From CAYOUV01 sp964407265 (lineage in GTDB: Bacteria > Chloroflexota > Anaerolineae > Anaerolineales > Villigracilaceae): 64,000 nt of DNA. The DNA lies in the NCBI GenBank assembly GCA_964407265.1, contig CAYOUV010000007.1, forward strand, positions 13,347 through 77,346, written 5' to 3'. Shown piece after piece: positions 1 through 6,981 of the stretch. Both the position numbers and the translations under genes were made by a program. Every line of letters starts with the position of its first letter. The stretch's first letter is position 1. The notes beneath the pieces are model-generated. The model worked only from the letters and a program-made list of their open reading frames with translations, was not told the origin of the DNA and did not search any database.

Positions 1-1
1 C

Positions 2-1267
2 GACCTGCTCTTGAAAGAAAGCCTGCTGCATCCCGATGATCTGGTCGAAGCGGTTGATTTTCCCGCAGACCATGTCGATTACGGCGCGGTTATATCCTGG
101 AAACTCAATTTACTCGAACGGGCTTTCGTCCGTTTCAAAACAAGCCCCGAGCTGGCCCTGCAGGAGACCTTTGACGATTTCTGCCTCGAACAAGCCGGTT
201 GGTTGGACGACTATGCGCTCTTCATGGCGATTAAAGAGGTCAATGGTGGGGGATCCTGGACCGGATGGGCGGATGCGTTGCGGAAACGGGAACCGGTTGC
301 GCTTGAGTCTGAACACCGGCGGCTGGCTGACGCGGTCAAACGCTTCAAGTTTTACCAGTTCATTTTCTACCGCCAGTGGTTCGCCTTGCGCGAGTACGCC
401 CACCAACACGCCATTCGGATCATTGGCGACATTCCGATCTTCGTTGCCATGGATAGCGCTGACGTCTGGGCTCACCCCGACCTGTTCTTTCTTGACGAGG
501 CGGGCAACCCAACCGTGGTTGCAGGCGTCCCGCCGGATTATTTCTCTCAGACCGGCCAGTTGTGGGGAAATCCGCTCTACCGTTGGGACGTGCACAAATA
601 CACTGGCTACACCTGGTGGTTGAGTCGCCTGCGGGCTATTCTGGGAATGGTGGACTTCGTCCGCCTGGACCATTTTCGGGGCTTTGCAGGTTATTGGGAA
701 ATCCCGGCCGGGGAGGAGACAGCCGTTAAGGGTCGCTGGCTACCCGGTCCTGGAGCAGACTTCTTCCAGGCAGTGGAAGAAAGCCTTGGGGAATTACCGA
801 TCATCGCCGAAGACCTGGGTGAGATCACCCCGGATGTGATCGTGCTGCGTGACCAATTCAATCTGCCAGGCATGAAAATCTTGCAGTTTGGCTTTTCCGG
901 CCCCGAAAACGTGTTCCTGCCTCACCATTATCCCCATAATTGCGTGACTTATACTGGCACGCATGACAACGACACAGCCCGTGGTTGGTTCGAAACAGCT
1001 CCGGAAGACGAGGCTGCATTTGCCCGCGGTTATTTAGGAATTGAGCAGCCTGAGGAATTCGCCTGGAAATTGATTCGCGCAGGCTGGTCGTCCGTGGCGG
1101 TCTTTGCCCTGGCGCCCATGCAGGATTTCCTGAACCTCCACACTAAAGCACGCATGAACTATCCCAGCAAGTTGGGAGGCAACTGGCAGTGGCGCTTGAC
1201 CGAAGAAATGCTGTCAGATGCATTGCGAGAAAGTATAAAAAATATTAATCAGCTATTCAGCCGCTAA
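2..1267 (+). CDS. malQ: 4-alpha-glucanotransferase (amylomaltase, GH77), 5' partial
   Basis: Transfers alpha-1,4-glucan segments between malto-oligosaccharides in cytoplasmic glycogen/maltodextrin metabolism. The frame is open from base 2, so the gene enters from outside the window; about 421 residues are present against roughly 500 for the family. An in-frame TTG at 11 is not a credible start. GH77 motifs are visible: FVRLDHFRGF (nucleophile Asp), IIAEDLG (acid/base Glu), GTHDNDTARGW (third catalytic Asp), and the C-terminal MNYPSKLGGNWQWR. It converges on the HD-GYP gene and has no other neighbour here. Family identity is certain; only the N-terminus is missing. Confidence 0.95.
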   Translation, partial: DLLLKESLLHPDDLVEAVDFPADHVDYGAVISWKLNLLERAFVRFKTSPELALQETFDDFCLEQAGWLDDYALFMAIKEVNGGGSWTGWADALRKREPVALESEHRRLADAVKRFKFYQFIFYRQWFALREYAHQHAIRIIGDIPIFVAMDSADVWAHPDLFFLDEAGNPTVVAGVPPDYFSQTGQLWGNPLYRWDVHKYTGYTWWLSRLRAILGMVDFVRLDHFRGFAGYWEIPAGEETAVKGRWLPGPGADFFQAVEESLGELPIIAEDLGEITPDVIVLRDQFNLPGMKILQFGFSGPENVFLPHHYPHNCVTYTGTHDNDTARGWFETAPEDEAAFARGYLGIEQPEEFAWKLIRAGWSSVAVFALAPMQDFLNLHTKARMNYPSKLGGNWQWRLTEEMLSDALRESIKNINQLFSR

Positions 1268-1294
1268 TTTAACGCCTTGAGTGAGGGGTTAAAT
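1267..1294. terminator. Imperfect stem-loop between convergent genes
   Basis: Arms 1267-1277 and 1284-1294 pair over 11 bp with one G-G mismatch around a 6-nt loop, starting at the malQ stop codon. There is no real U-tract on either side, so it may be a 3'-end stabilising hairpin rather than a classical terminator. Confidence 0.4.
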
Positions 1295-1334
1295 ATTTAA
1301 AAGCCAATGATCCTGGTAAGGGATTGTCTTGCGC

Positions 1335-2453
1335 CTATTTAATGATTTGCAAGAAAACGTCTACGATATGGGGATCGAAGATGATACCCCGGTTGTTTTT
1401 TATATAAGCGAGTGCATCTGCTTTCGACCAGGCCGGACGGTAGGGGCGATCTGAGTTGAGGGCATCCCAGGTGTCGACGACGGAGAAAATGCGCGCATAG
1501 AGTGGAATTTCTTCGCCCTTCAATCCTTCCGGGTAACCTTGTCCATCCCAATATTCATGATGACTATAGGCGATGATCACTGCCGGCTGGAGGAATGGGA
1601 TTCCGGAAAGCATTTGTTTGGCTAGAGCCGGGTGCTTGCGAATGATTTCCTTTTCATCATCTTCCAGTTTATTTGGTTTTAAAAGAATTTGGTCAGGGAT
1701 AGCCAATTTGCCGATATCATGCATCAATGCACCGTAGCGCATATGGATAATTTCTTCTTCACCTAGCCCCAGCGCTTGAGACAAGCGTGTGCTGAGTTCA
1801 ACCAGGCGACGACTGTGACCTTCTGTCTCGCGGTCGCGGTATTCAAGTACTCTGGCCCAGGCATCCAGAGTCTGGTCGTACGATTTTCGTAGTTCGGCTT
1901 CCGAAAGCCTGGCTTTCTCCAGGTCCTTCTCCATATTATGGACGATCACCCGGATAATCAATCCAGCTACCAGGATGAGAATGACCAGTGGCAGCAAGTC
2001 GCTGATCTTGGTTGTCCCTATACTCGGTTGAATTGCCCCGTGCATTTCGAGAATAGCAATTCCGAACAAGGATGCAATGGCTGCCAGGGTGAAGTAAGGT
2101 GCCGCACGTTTCCCGAAGAACAGTGTCCCGGACATGATGAAAATTGGATAAGCCAGGATGCCGGGGTCGCGTATGCCATCGCCGTCGATCAGGTTAGCAT
2201 TAATGGCGAGCAGTGCAATCAAACTGATGATCGAGGCCGAAATGATGAAATGTCCTCTGGCGTTCAACCATAAGGCTGGAACACAAAAAGCAGCCAGGCT
2301 AAATAAGGTAATAGCCGAATCCCATTTTCCGTCCCTTAGACCATATTGCACGTTCAATGTACCCAGGATGATGGCTGCAACCAGGATGATCCAGATTACA
2401 ACTGCCAGGGTTTGCCTGCGCTGACTGCGCTCGTAGGAGGACGTTTTTTTCAT
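1335..2453 (-). CDS. Membrane HD-GYP domain phosphohydrolase
   Basis: Probable cyclic-di-GMP phosphodiesterase of the HD-GYP class. The N-terminal 170 residues hold about six hydrophobic segments and act as a membrane sensor of unrecognised type. A linker helix (about 172-200) leads to the HD-GYP domain (about 200-372). Metal-binding and signature residues are present: EGHSRR (H213), MHDIGKL (H245-D246), HHEYWDGQGYP (298-308) and the typical ARIFSVVDTWDALNSDRPYR. It stands alone, convergent with malQ. No GGDEF protein occurs in the window, so the second messenger cannot be confirmed from context. Confidence 0.9.
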   Translation of the reverse strand: MKKTSSYERSQRRQTLAVVIWIILVAAIILGTLNVQYGLRDGKWDSAITLFSLAAFCVPALWLNARGHFIISASIISLIALLAINANLIDGDGIRDPGILAYPIFIMSGTLFFGKRAAPYFTLAAIASLFGIAILEMHGAIQPSIGTTKISDLLPLVILILVAGLIIRVIVHNMEKDLEKARLSEAELRKSYDQTLDAWARVLEYRDRETEGHSRRLVELSTRLSQALGLGEEEIIHMRYGALMHDIGKLAIPDQILLKPNKLEDDEKEIIRKHPALAKQMLSGIPFLQPAVIIAYSHHEYWDGQGYPEGLKGEEIPLYARIFSVVDTWDALNSDRPYRPAWSKADALAYIKNNRGIIFDPHIVDVFLQIIK

Positions 2454-2471
2454 CTTGCTTTTATTGGAGGG

Positions 2472-2491
2472 GATCCAAATTCATTTGGATC
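2472..2491. repeat. Perfect inverted repeat upstream of the HD-GYP gene
   Basis: GATCCAAAT (2472-2480) and ATTTGGATC (2483-2491) are perfect 9-bp arms around 2 nt. They lie 18 bases upstream of the HD-GYP start codon, in its probable leader, and no Shine-Dalgarno sequence is obvious there. Operator and leader hairpin are both possible. The rest of 2492-2670 shows nothing recognisable. Confidence 0.4.
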
Positions 2492-2670
2492 GTCAATATA
2501 TTATGGCACAATTTTGGAAAATTTCAGTCATTTCAAAGCTTTTCGTGGGAAGCGATGTGTTCTACTGGAGCAGATAATTTGCGCTACGGCTGTCACCCCA
2601 ATACCGGCTTGATCCTAGGTTTCGCCGCTTCCATTAAGCTAAAGAGGCTATCGTCAAAGAAGGTAATGGA

Positions 2671-4380
2671 TCAAGGAAGGTTGATTGTTTTTTGAATAAA
2701 TCCTACGTCTTCTACCAAATCAGTATATTTTTTGTTGATCGCTATAAATTGTCTTGGGTCGATGGGGCTGTTTCCTAAGATGCCAATTCCGGCATTTATA
2801 TTTCCGTCTTGAAAATAAGCAGTGCGAAAACCATATTCTTCGGTCGGGCCCTGATAGGGTTCCAGATCAAAAATGATATCCGGGAAAGGAATTTTACATT
2901 CGATCGCAAGGGTTGGAAAAGACTCTACAAATTTTTTGTATGAAAATCGTAATCGCCCGAAACTGTCACGCTCCCATTGATTCGATACGTTACAGTCAGT
3001 AAAGGATCGATCGACCAGGCTGTTTCTGTCAAGCCAGTAAACCTGTGAACCATATTTTTGTGCGATGTAATAGGCTACCATGCCCATTTGGCCGCTCATT
3101 ACTACCACGGGCGCTTTTTTGTACTGAAGGGTTTTTTGAATTACCCCATCCAGCGCGGAAATTGTGGGCATATCTCGCAGCGCGAGTGCATTGTGCCTCT
3201 CGAACCAGGAATACCCGGATGTATTGATGGTTTTTGGAAGCTCGTTTTCCCAGATCGGAAGCGCAGTTGACTGCGTGCTGGAAAATTGAATCAGGCCGAT
3301 TGTTTGCAGTAAGAATATAGTGCTTAGGGCTACTACATATAGGCGAGTACTTTCCTTTGTTTTTGAAAGCGCATAAACTGCAAAGATACATAGGAATGGA
3401 ATGACTGGCACCACGAATCGCCCTCCTTCCATCCAATCGCCACCAGTCAAGGTAATGAATAAAAAATAGATTCCCACCAGTATTGCGGCATTCATAAGAT
3501 AGGGGTTGTCATCCTTCCTGGCCAGAAAGAGAATAATAAATATCAGGCATCCTGCCAGGAAGGTCAGCGAAATTCCAGCCATTGACAGGTTGAATAGCAT
3601 ATTTTTTAGATACAGGAGCCCCTGTTCGGCCGCAGCTTTGGATAATCCTGCTGTTTTGGCATAAACCGGTTGGGGGAAGGCGTCTTGAAATAAGAAGTAC
3701 CTGGTTGCAAATACCGATAATGCCAGGACGCCATTTGTAAAAGTTAAGGTAAGATGACGAATAAAATATTGTTTAAATTTGAAATCTTGTTCGTAAATTA
3801 GCCAACGAATTATGGAAATAATTAATACTGACAAAGAGAAAAGCATCACAATCAGCGGATTTTCTGGGCGTATGAAAAGGACAAGAGCACTCGAAAATAA
3901 AAGTAGAACCCATTTATTTTGAACAAGGTACCGGGTCTGGAAAACAATAAATAAAAGCCATCCAAGAGCCGCCAGTGTGGTGTCCAATCCTCCAAAGGAC
4001 CAATAAATAAAAAATGGATTGCTGGCCAATAGCCAGGCAGCAATTGCCTCCTTCCCTTTTATGGCTTTGCGGGAGAGATAGTGGATTGTAAAAACGGAGG
4101 CTCCGCCAAAAAATATTGTTGAAAGTCGTCCAGTCGTCACAATATCTGTATTGAATAATCGTGAAAACAAGCCGACAATAACCACTTGAGCCAGACTGGA
4201 GCTTTGTTCTACATGTTGTAAGTTGTAATTCAGGATTTGACCAAATTTATCTAGACTGTATGCTGCCCAGTAAGTAATAAAGGCATCGTCCCTGCCGGAT
4301 GCCGGAAAAAGCAGGAAGCCAACAGCAATTAACAGGGAAACTGCCAAGTAGGGTGATAGCCTGGTTGCTTTTATTCTCAT
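2671..4380 (-). CDS. Multi-pass membrane protein, GT-C glycosyltransferase-like
   Basis: 569 residues with about 11-12 hydrophobic segments in the first 370, then a soluble C-terminal part of about 200 residues. The first extracytoplasmic loop begins with an acidic pair (GRDDAF, D31-D32) and has a Glu further on (HVEQSS). This is the arrangement of lipid-linked-sugar-dependent GT-C enzymes, where the first-loop Asp is catalytic. Such enzymes add sugars to lipids or cell-wall polymers on the outer membrane face. No donor or acceptor can be inferred. The gene is visibly more AT-rich than its neighbours. A related architecture recurs at the right end of the window. Confidence 0.65.
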   Translation of the reverse strand: MRIKATRLSPYLAVSLLIAVGFLLFPASGRDDAFITYWAAYSLDKFGQILNYNLQHVEQSSSLAQVVIVGLFSRLFNTDIVTTGRLSTIFFGGASVFTIHYLSRKAIKGKEAIAAWLLASNPFFIYWSFGGLDTTLAALGWLLFIVFQTRYLVQNKWVLLLFSSALVLFIRPENPLIVMLFSLSVLIISIIRWLIYEQDFKFKQYFIRHLTLTFTNGVLALSVFATRYFLFQDAFPQPVYAKTAGLSKAAAEQGLLYLKNMLFNLSMAGISLTFLAGCLIFIILFLARKDDNPYLMNAAILVGIYFLFITLTGGDWMEGGRFVVPVIPFLCIFAVYALSKTKESTRLYVVALSTIFLLQTIGLIQFSSTQSTALPIWENELPKTINTSGYSWFERHNALALRDMPTISALDGVIQKTLQYKKAPVVVMSGQMGMVAYYIAQKYGSQVYWLDRNSLVDRSFTDCNVSNQWERDSFGRLRFSYKKFVESFPTLAIECKIPFPDIIFDLEPYQGPTEEYGFRTAYFQDGNINAGIGILGNSPIDPRQFIAINKKYTDLVEDVGFIQKTINLP

Positions 4381-4438
4381 TACTTTGAGGCCCGTTTTGA
4401 TAAAGAGAAATTCATTGATAAAATTTTTGTGGATTTTA

Positions 4439-5362
4439 TTATAATTTTGTTTTTGAAGAAATATAGATTCCCGCCAGGATCAAGACTCCCCCGGCTATCT
4501 GCAAAAGCGAAGGTGTTTCCTGCAAAATCATGAAAGCCAGGATGGTTGAGCCGATCGGTTCGCCCAGCGTGATCACGGCGACGAAGGCCGCCGGCAGGTA
4601 GCGCAGCGCCCAGTTATAGGTCGAGTGTCCGACCAGTTGCGGCACTAATGCCAGCAGCAGCAGCCAGACGTAAGTGCTGGGTTGGTAACCCACGGGCGAT
4701 TCACCGGCCAGCAGCATGACAACGATAAGCACCAGCGCTGCCATGCCATAAACCACGAAGATGTACGGGATCAGCGACATCCTGGCGCGCAGCTTGCGCC
4801 CGATTAGCAGATAGCCAGTCACGGCCCAGGCGCCGGCCAGCGCCAGGAAATTTCCGAATGACGCCTTGCCTTTGACGAACTCAGACAACGGTGGGCAGAC
4901 GAATCCAGTGCTCCAGTGGCAGGCATCGCTCAGGCCGATGATCGTCCCACCAGCCAGCGCCAGCAGCATGCCAACCAACACCCAGCGGCTGAGCGGCTCT
5001 TTCAGGAAGACCGGAGCCAAGAGAGCCACCCACAGCGGGGAGGTGCTGACCAGCACCACGGAACTGGCTACTGTGGTGTATTCCAGCGATGAGATCCAGG
5101 TGGCGAAGTGCAATGCCAGGAAAATACCTGAAAGCAACCCCAGCCGCAGCTCGGAGCGCGTCAGACGGCGCAGTTCGTCACGATGACGCGCCAGAGCCAA
5201 GGGGGCCAGGGCCAGGCTGGCAAAGCTCAGGCGGTAGGCGGCGATCACCAGCGAGGGTGCATCTTTTTGGGCAAAGCGGATGAAGATCGAGGCGGTCGAG
5301 ACCGCCAGGATGGCGGTCAGCAGTGCAATCGGGAGCAAAAAACGGACGCGCTGTTCGCTCAC
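4439..5362 (-). CDS. EamA/DMT-superfamily transporter
   Basis: 307 residues with ten predicted membrane helices arranged as two EamA repeats (about 12-145 and 170-303), the usual layout of RhaT/YdcZ-like metabolite exporters. Typical features are AAYRLSFASLALAPLAL in the first repeat and LVGHSTYNWALRYLPAAFVAVITLGEPIGSTILAF in the second. Substrate unknown. The start ATG at 5362 is preceded by GGAGAA. It is not clearly in an operon with the next gene. A second EamA protein lies at 28538-29488. Confidence 0.9.
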   Translation of the reverse strand: MSEQRVRFLLPIALLTAILAVSTASIFIRFAQKDAPSLVIAAYRLSFASLALAPLALARHRDELRRLTRSELRLGLLSGIFLALHFATWISSLEYTTVASSVVLVSTSPLWVALLAPVFLKEPLSRWVLVGMLLALAGGTIIGLSDACHWSTGFVCPPLSEFVKGKASFGNFLALAGAWAVTGYLLIGRKLRARMSLIPYIFVVYGMAALVLIVVMLLAGESPVGYQPSTYVWLLLLALVPQLVGHSTYNWALRYLPAAFVAVITLGEPIGSTILAFMILQETPSLLQIAGGVLILAGIYISSKTKL

Positions 5363-5438
5363 AGGCGTTCTCCTTGGACGAGGTGTGATCCTATTTTACA
5401 CGCCCCCGGTTGAATTTGATGAGATATTTTAGGTTTGG

Positions 5439-5741
5439 TTATTTGGTGGGGTGCGCAAAATGCGCAATGACTTTCCCCTGGATGGCTTCGGGCCGGATCG
5501 GACCAAGTCGGCGACTGTCGAGGCTGTCGGGGCGGGTACCCTGCACGTAAACCTCACCCGTCTGTGGGTCGAAAGAACCGATGCGTTTGATCAGCGTCCC
5601 GTACAGTCTATGGTCGAAGACGATCGTATCTCCCCTTTTGACAGAATGTAAAAGGAAGGGGAGTGTGGTGATGACCACAAAATCCCCTTCCTGAAAGTCA
5701 GGCGACATCGAGTCCCCGGTGACTTTAAGCAAGCGCAACAT
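5439..5741 (-). CDS. sodX: Ni-superoxide dismutase maturation peptidase (S26 family)
   Basis: A 100-residue signal-peptidase-like Ser/Lys protease without a membrane anchor. It carries the catalytic Ser in GDSMSP (S11) and the general-base Lys in TLIKRIG (K52). Its start overlaps the sodN stop as TAATG, a strong sign of translational coupling. In characterised Ni-SOD systems a small S26 peptidase next to sodN removes the leader so that the mature enzyme begins with the His of the nickel hook. The adjacency and minimal size make that role the best reading here. Confidence 0.88.
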   Translation of the reverse strand: MLRLLKVTGDSMSPDFQEGDFVVITTLPFLLHSVKRGDTIVFDHRLYGTLIKRIGSFDPQTGEVYVQGTRPDSLDSRRLGPIRPEAIQGKVIAHFAHPTK

Positions 5742-6229
5742 TAAAGGTCAGGATAGACCATCTCGAGCGCTGGAGCGTAGGGAGCCTTTGCCTTTTTGGT
5801 CTTGACACCCTTGGTTTCCCAAAAGATTGCTGCAAACTGATTGACTGCTTCGACCAGTTCCACACCGGTTTGGCGGTCAGCCGTCTGGCGTGCCTTGGAG
5901 CCAAGCTTCATGACCTTGAAGACCACGTCGTTCAGTTCGGGGTGTTTTTCGATATGCTCGGGTTTGATGTAATCGCCCCAGATGACACGAATTTCGTGTT
6001 TGACTTTTTCTGCGTGCTCTTCCTTGACGGCAATGTAACGCGCCATGCTGTTCTCGTGTGCAACGCCTTCGCTTTCCAGGCCAGCCATCAAGTCCATCAT
6101 GCGTACGACGGTCAGTGCGCCAATTTGGGCGGTGCTAGGGTCGTAGATACCGCAGGGGACATCGCAATGCGCTTGCGCGCGTTTGAAGTGAAAGGTTTTA
6201 TCCAGGGTATTGATCAATTGGTAAATCAT
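5741..6229 (-). CDS. sodN: Nickel superoxide dismutase
   Basis: Dismutates superoxide in the cytoplasm. Residues 21-31 are HCDVPCGIYDP, the nickel hook (family consensus HCDxPCGxYDP), preceded by a 20-residue leader ending RAQA that must be cleaved to free His21. Further family blocks are WGDYIKPEHIEKHPEL and IFWETKG. The protein continues about 20 residues past the usual end at the ETK motif, with a Lys/Ala/Pro-rich tail. GGAGG lies five bases before the ATG. It is followed by sodX with a 1-nt overlap and driven by a clear minus-strand promoter at 6297-6325. Confidence 0.95.
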   Translation of the reverse strand: MIYQLINTLDKTFHFKRAQAHCDVPCGIYDPSTAQIGALTVVRMMDLMAGLESEGVAHENSMARYIAVKEEHAEKVKHEIRVIWGDYIKPEHIEKHPELNDVVFKVMKLGSKARQTADRQTGVELVEAVNQFAAIFWETKGVKTKKAKAPYAPALEMVYPDL

Positions 6230-6296
6230 TTAGTCCTCCTTATTTCATTTTGATTTGAAGTTTCAACATCCTGCAGACTCTCCTATTTACTGAATA

Positions 6297-6325
6297 AGCA
6301 TAATAAAAACGATCAATTCTGTCAA
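6297..6325 (-). promoter_or_regulatory. Sigma-70-type promoter of sodN-sodX
   Basis: On the minus strand TTGACA (6320-6325) is followed after exactly 17 bases by TATGCT (6297-6302). The -35 box overlaps the edge of the 30-bp palindrome at 6324-6353, so a protein bound there could block or assist polymerase. Confidence 0.7.
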
Positions 6326-6353
6326 TATTATTTGATATATATCATATAATATT
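6324..6353. promoter_or_regulatory. 30-bp near-perfect palindrome, probable operator
   Basis: The two 15-bp halves are inverted copies with a single mismatched pair (6332/6345). The core TGATATATATCA at 6333-6344 is perfect. It sits between sodN and the divergent ferredoxin gene and touches the -35 boxes of both predicted promoters. Ni-SOD genes are often controlled by metal- or redox-responsive repressors (Nur/Fur type in actinobacteria); which regulator acts here is unknown. Confidence 0.6.
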
Positions 6354-6361
6354 CATATAAT
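6332..6361 (+). promoter_or_regulatory. Candidate plus-strand promoter for the ferredoxin gene
   Basis: TTGATA (6332-6337), 18-base spacer, TATAAT (6356-6361). The -35 box lies inside the palindrome. It would give a leader of about 140 bases before the ferredoxin ATG. A second weak -10 (TAGAAT, 6459-6464) lies closer to the gene. Confidence 0.4.
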
Positions 6362-6511
6362 CGTATACTGCCGGGATCAGTGACCGACAGGTGGCTTTTA
6401 ATTTACGCTCAATATCGACATTCAACGATTAAGTTATTTACTCTTTCAGAAAATGCGGTAGAATTAACTCATATACTGAACTCCAAAACCTATCTGCAAC
6501 GGAGGAGATTT

Positions 6512-6910
6512 ATGACCCATATTATTACAAGTCTATGTTTGCGCGACAGCGGGTGCGTGGAAGTCTGCCCCGTTGAATGCATCGTCCCTGGGAAACCCGT
6601 TGAAAAGTGGCCTTGGTTCTATATTGACCCGGACACCTGCATCGACTGCGGTGCCTGCATCCCGGAATGCCCGTATGCTGCGATCTTCCCTGAAGACGAA
6701 GTCCCTTCGGCCTATTCTGCCAAGGGTGGCGAATTCATCAGCAAGGTTGGGATAAGTGGTCATTATGAAGGTACCGACCATCAGGGGAATCAGGTAGTGC
6801 TTGAAACAGCCAAAAAGCTGGAAGCCGGCGAAACCGTTGACCTGACACCCGATATAAAACCCAACTACGACTACTTCCAGAGCGGACCCGGTTACAGCGC
6901 CAACGACTAA
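6512..6910 (+). CDS. 7Fe/8Fe-type ferredoxin
   Basis: 132-residue electron carrier. The N-terminal 60 residues contain C9-x5-C15-x3-C19-P-x3-C23 and C43-x2-C46-x2-C49-x3-C53-P. The pattern resembles 7Fe FdxA proteins such as Azotobacter FdI (CVEVCPVxC, then CIDCxxCxPECP) with a shortened first loop. The C-terminal half is not cluster-binding and is of unknown role. I start at ATG 6512 because GGAGGAG lies just upstream and similarity begins there; the frame is open further upstream without support. It is divergent from sodN, sharing a palindromic control region. Confidence 0.88.
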   Translation: MTHIITSLCLRDSGCVEVCPVECIVPGKPVEKWPWFYIDPDTCIDCGACIPECPYAAIFPEDEVPSAYSAKGGEFISKVGISGHYEGTDHQGNQVVLETAKKLEAGETVDLTPDIKPNYDYFQSGPGYSAND

Positions 6911-6929
6911 TCCCTTTCTGGAGAATAAA

Positions 6930-6970
6930 AATATAAAAGACCAGACATAATTTGCCTGGTCTTTTATATT
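6930..6970. terminator. Bidirectional intrinsic terminator
   Basis: Perfect 15-bp stem (6930-6944 with 6956-6970) around 11 nt. The AT-rich stem base provides a U-run on both strands. It separates the ferredoxin gene from the convergent ftsW/pbp gene. Confidence 0.85.
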
Positions 6971-6981
6971 TAAAATAGAGA

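Noticed and set aside
6380..6511. Upstream extension of the ferredoxin frame
   Set aside because: The extra 44 residues show no conservation pattern, cross the promoter region, and a strong GGAGGAG precedes ATG 6512.
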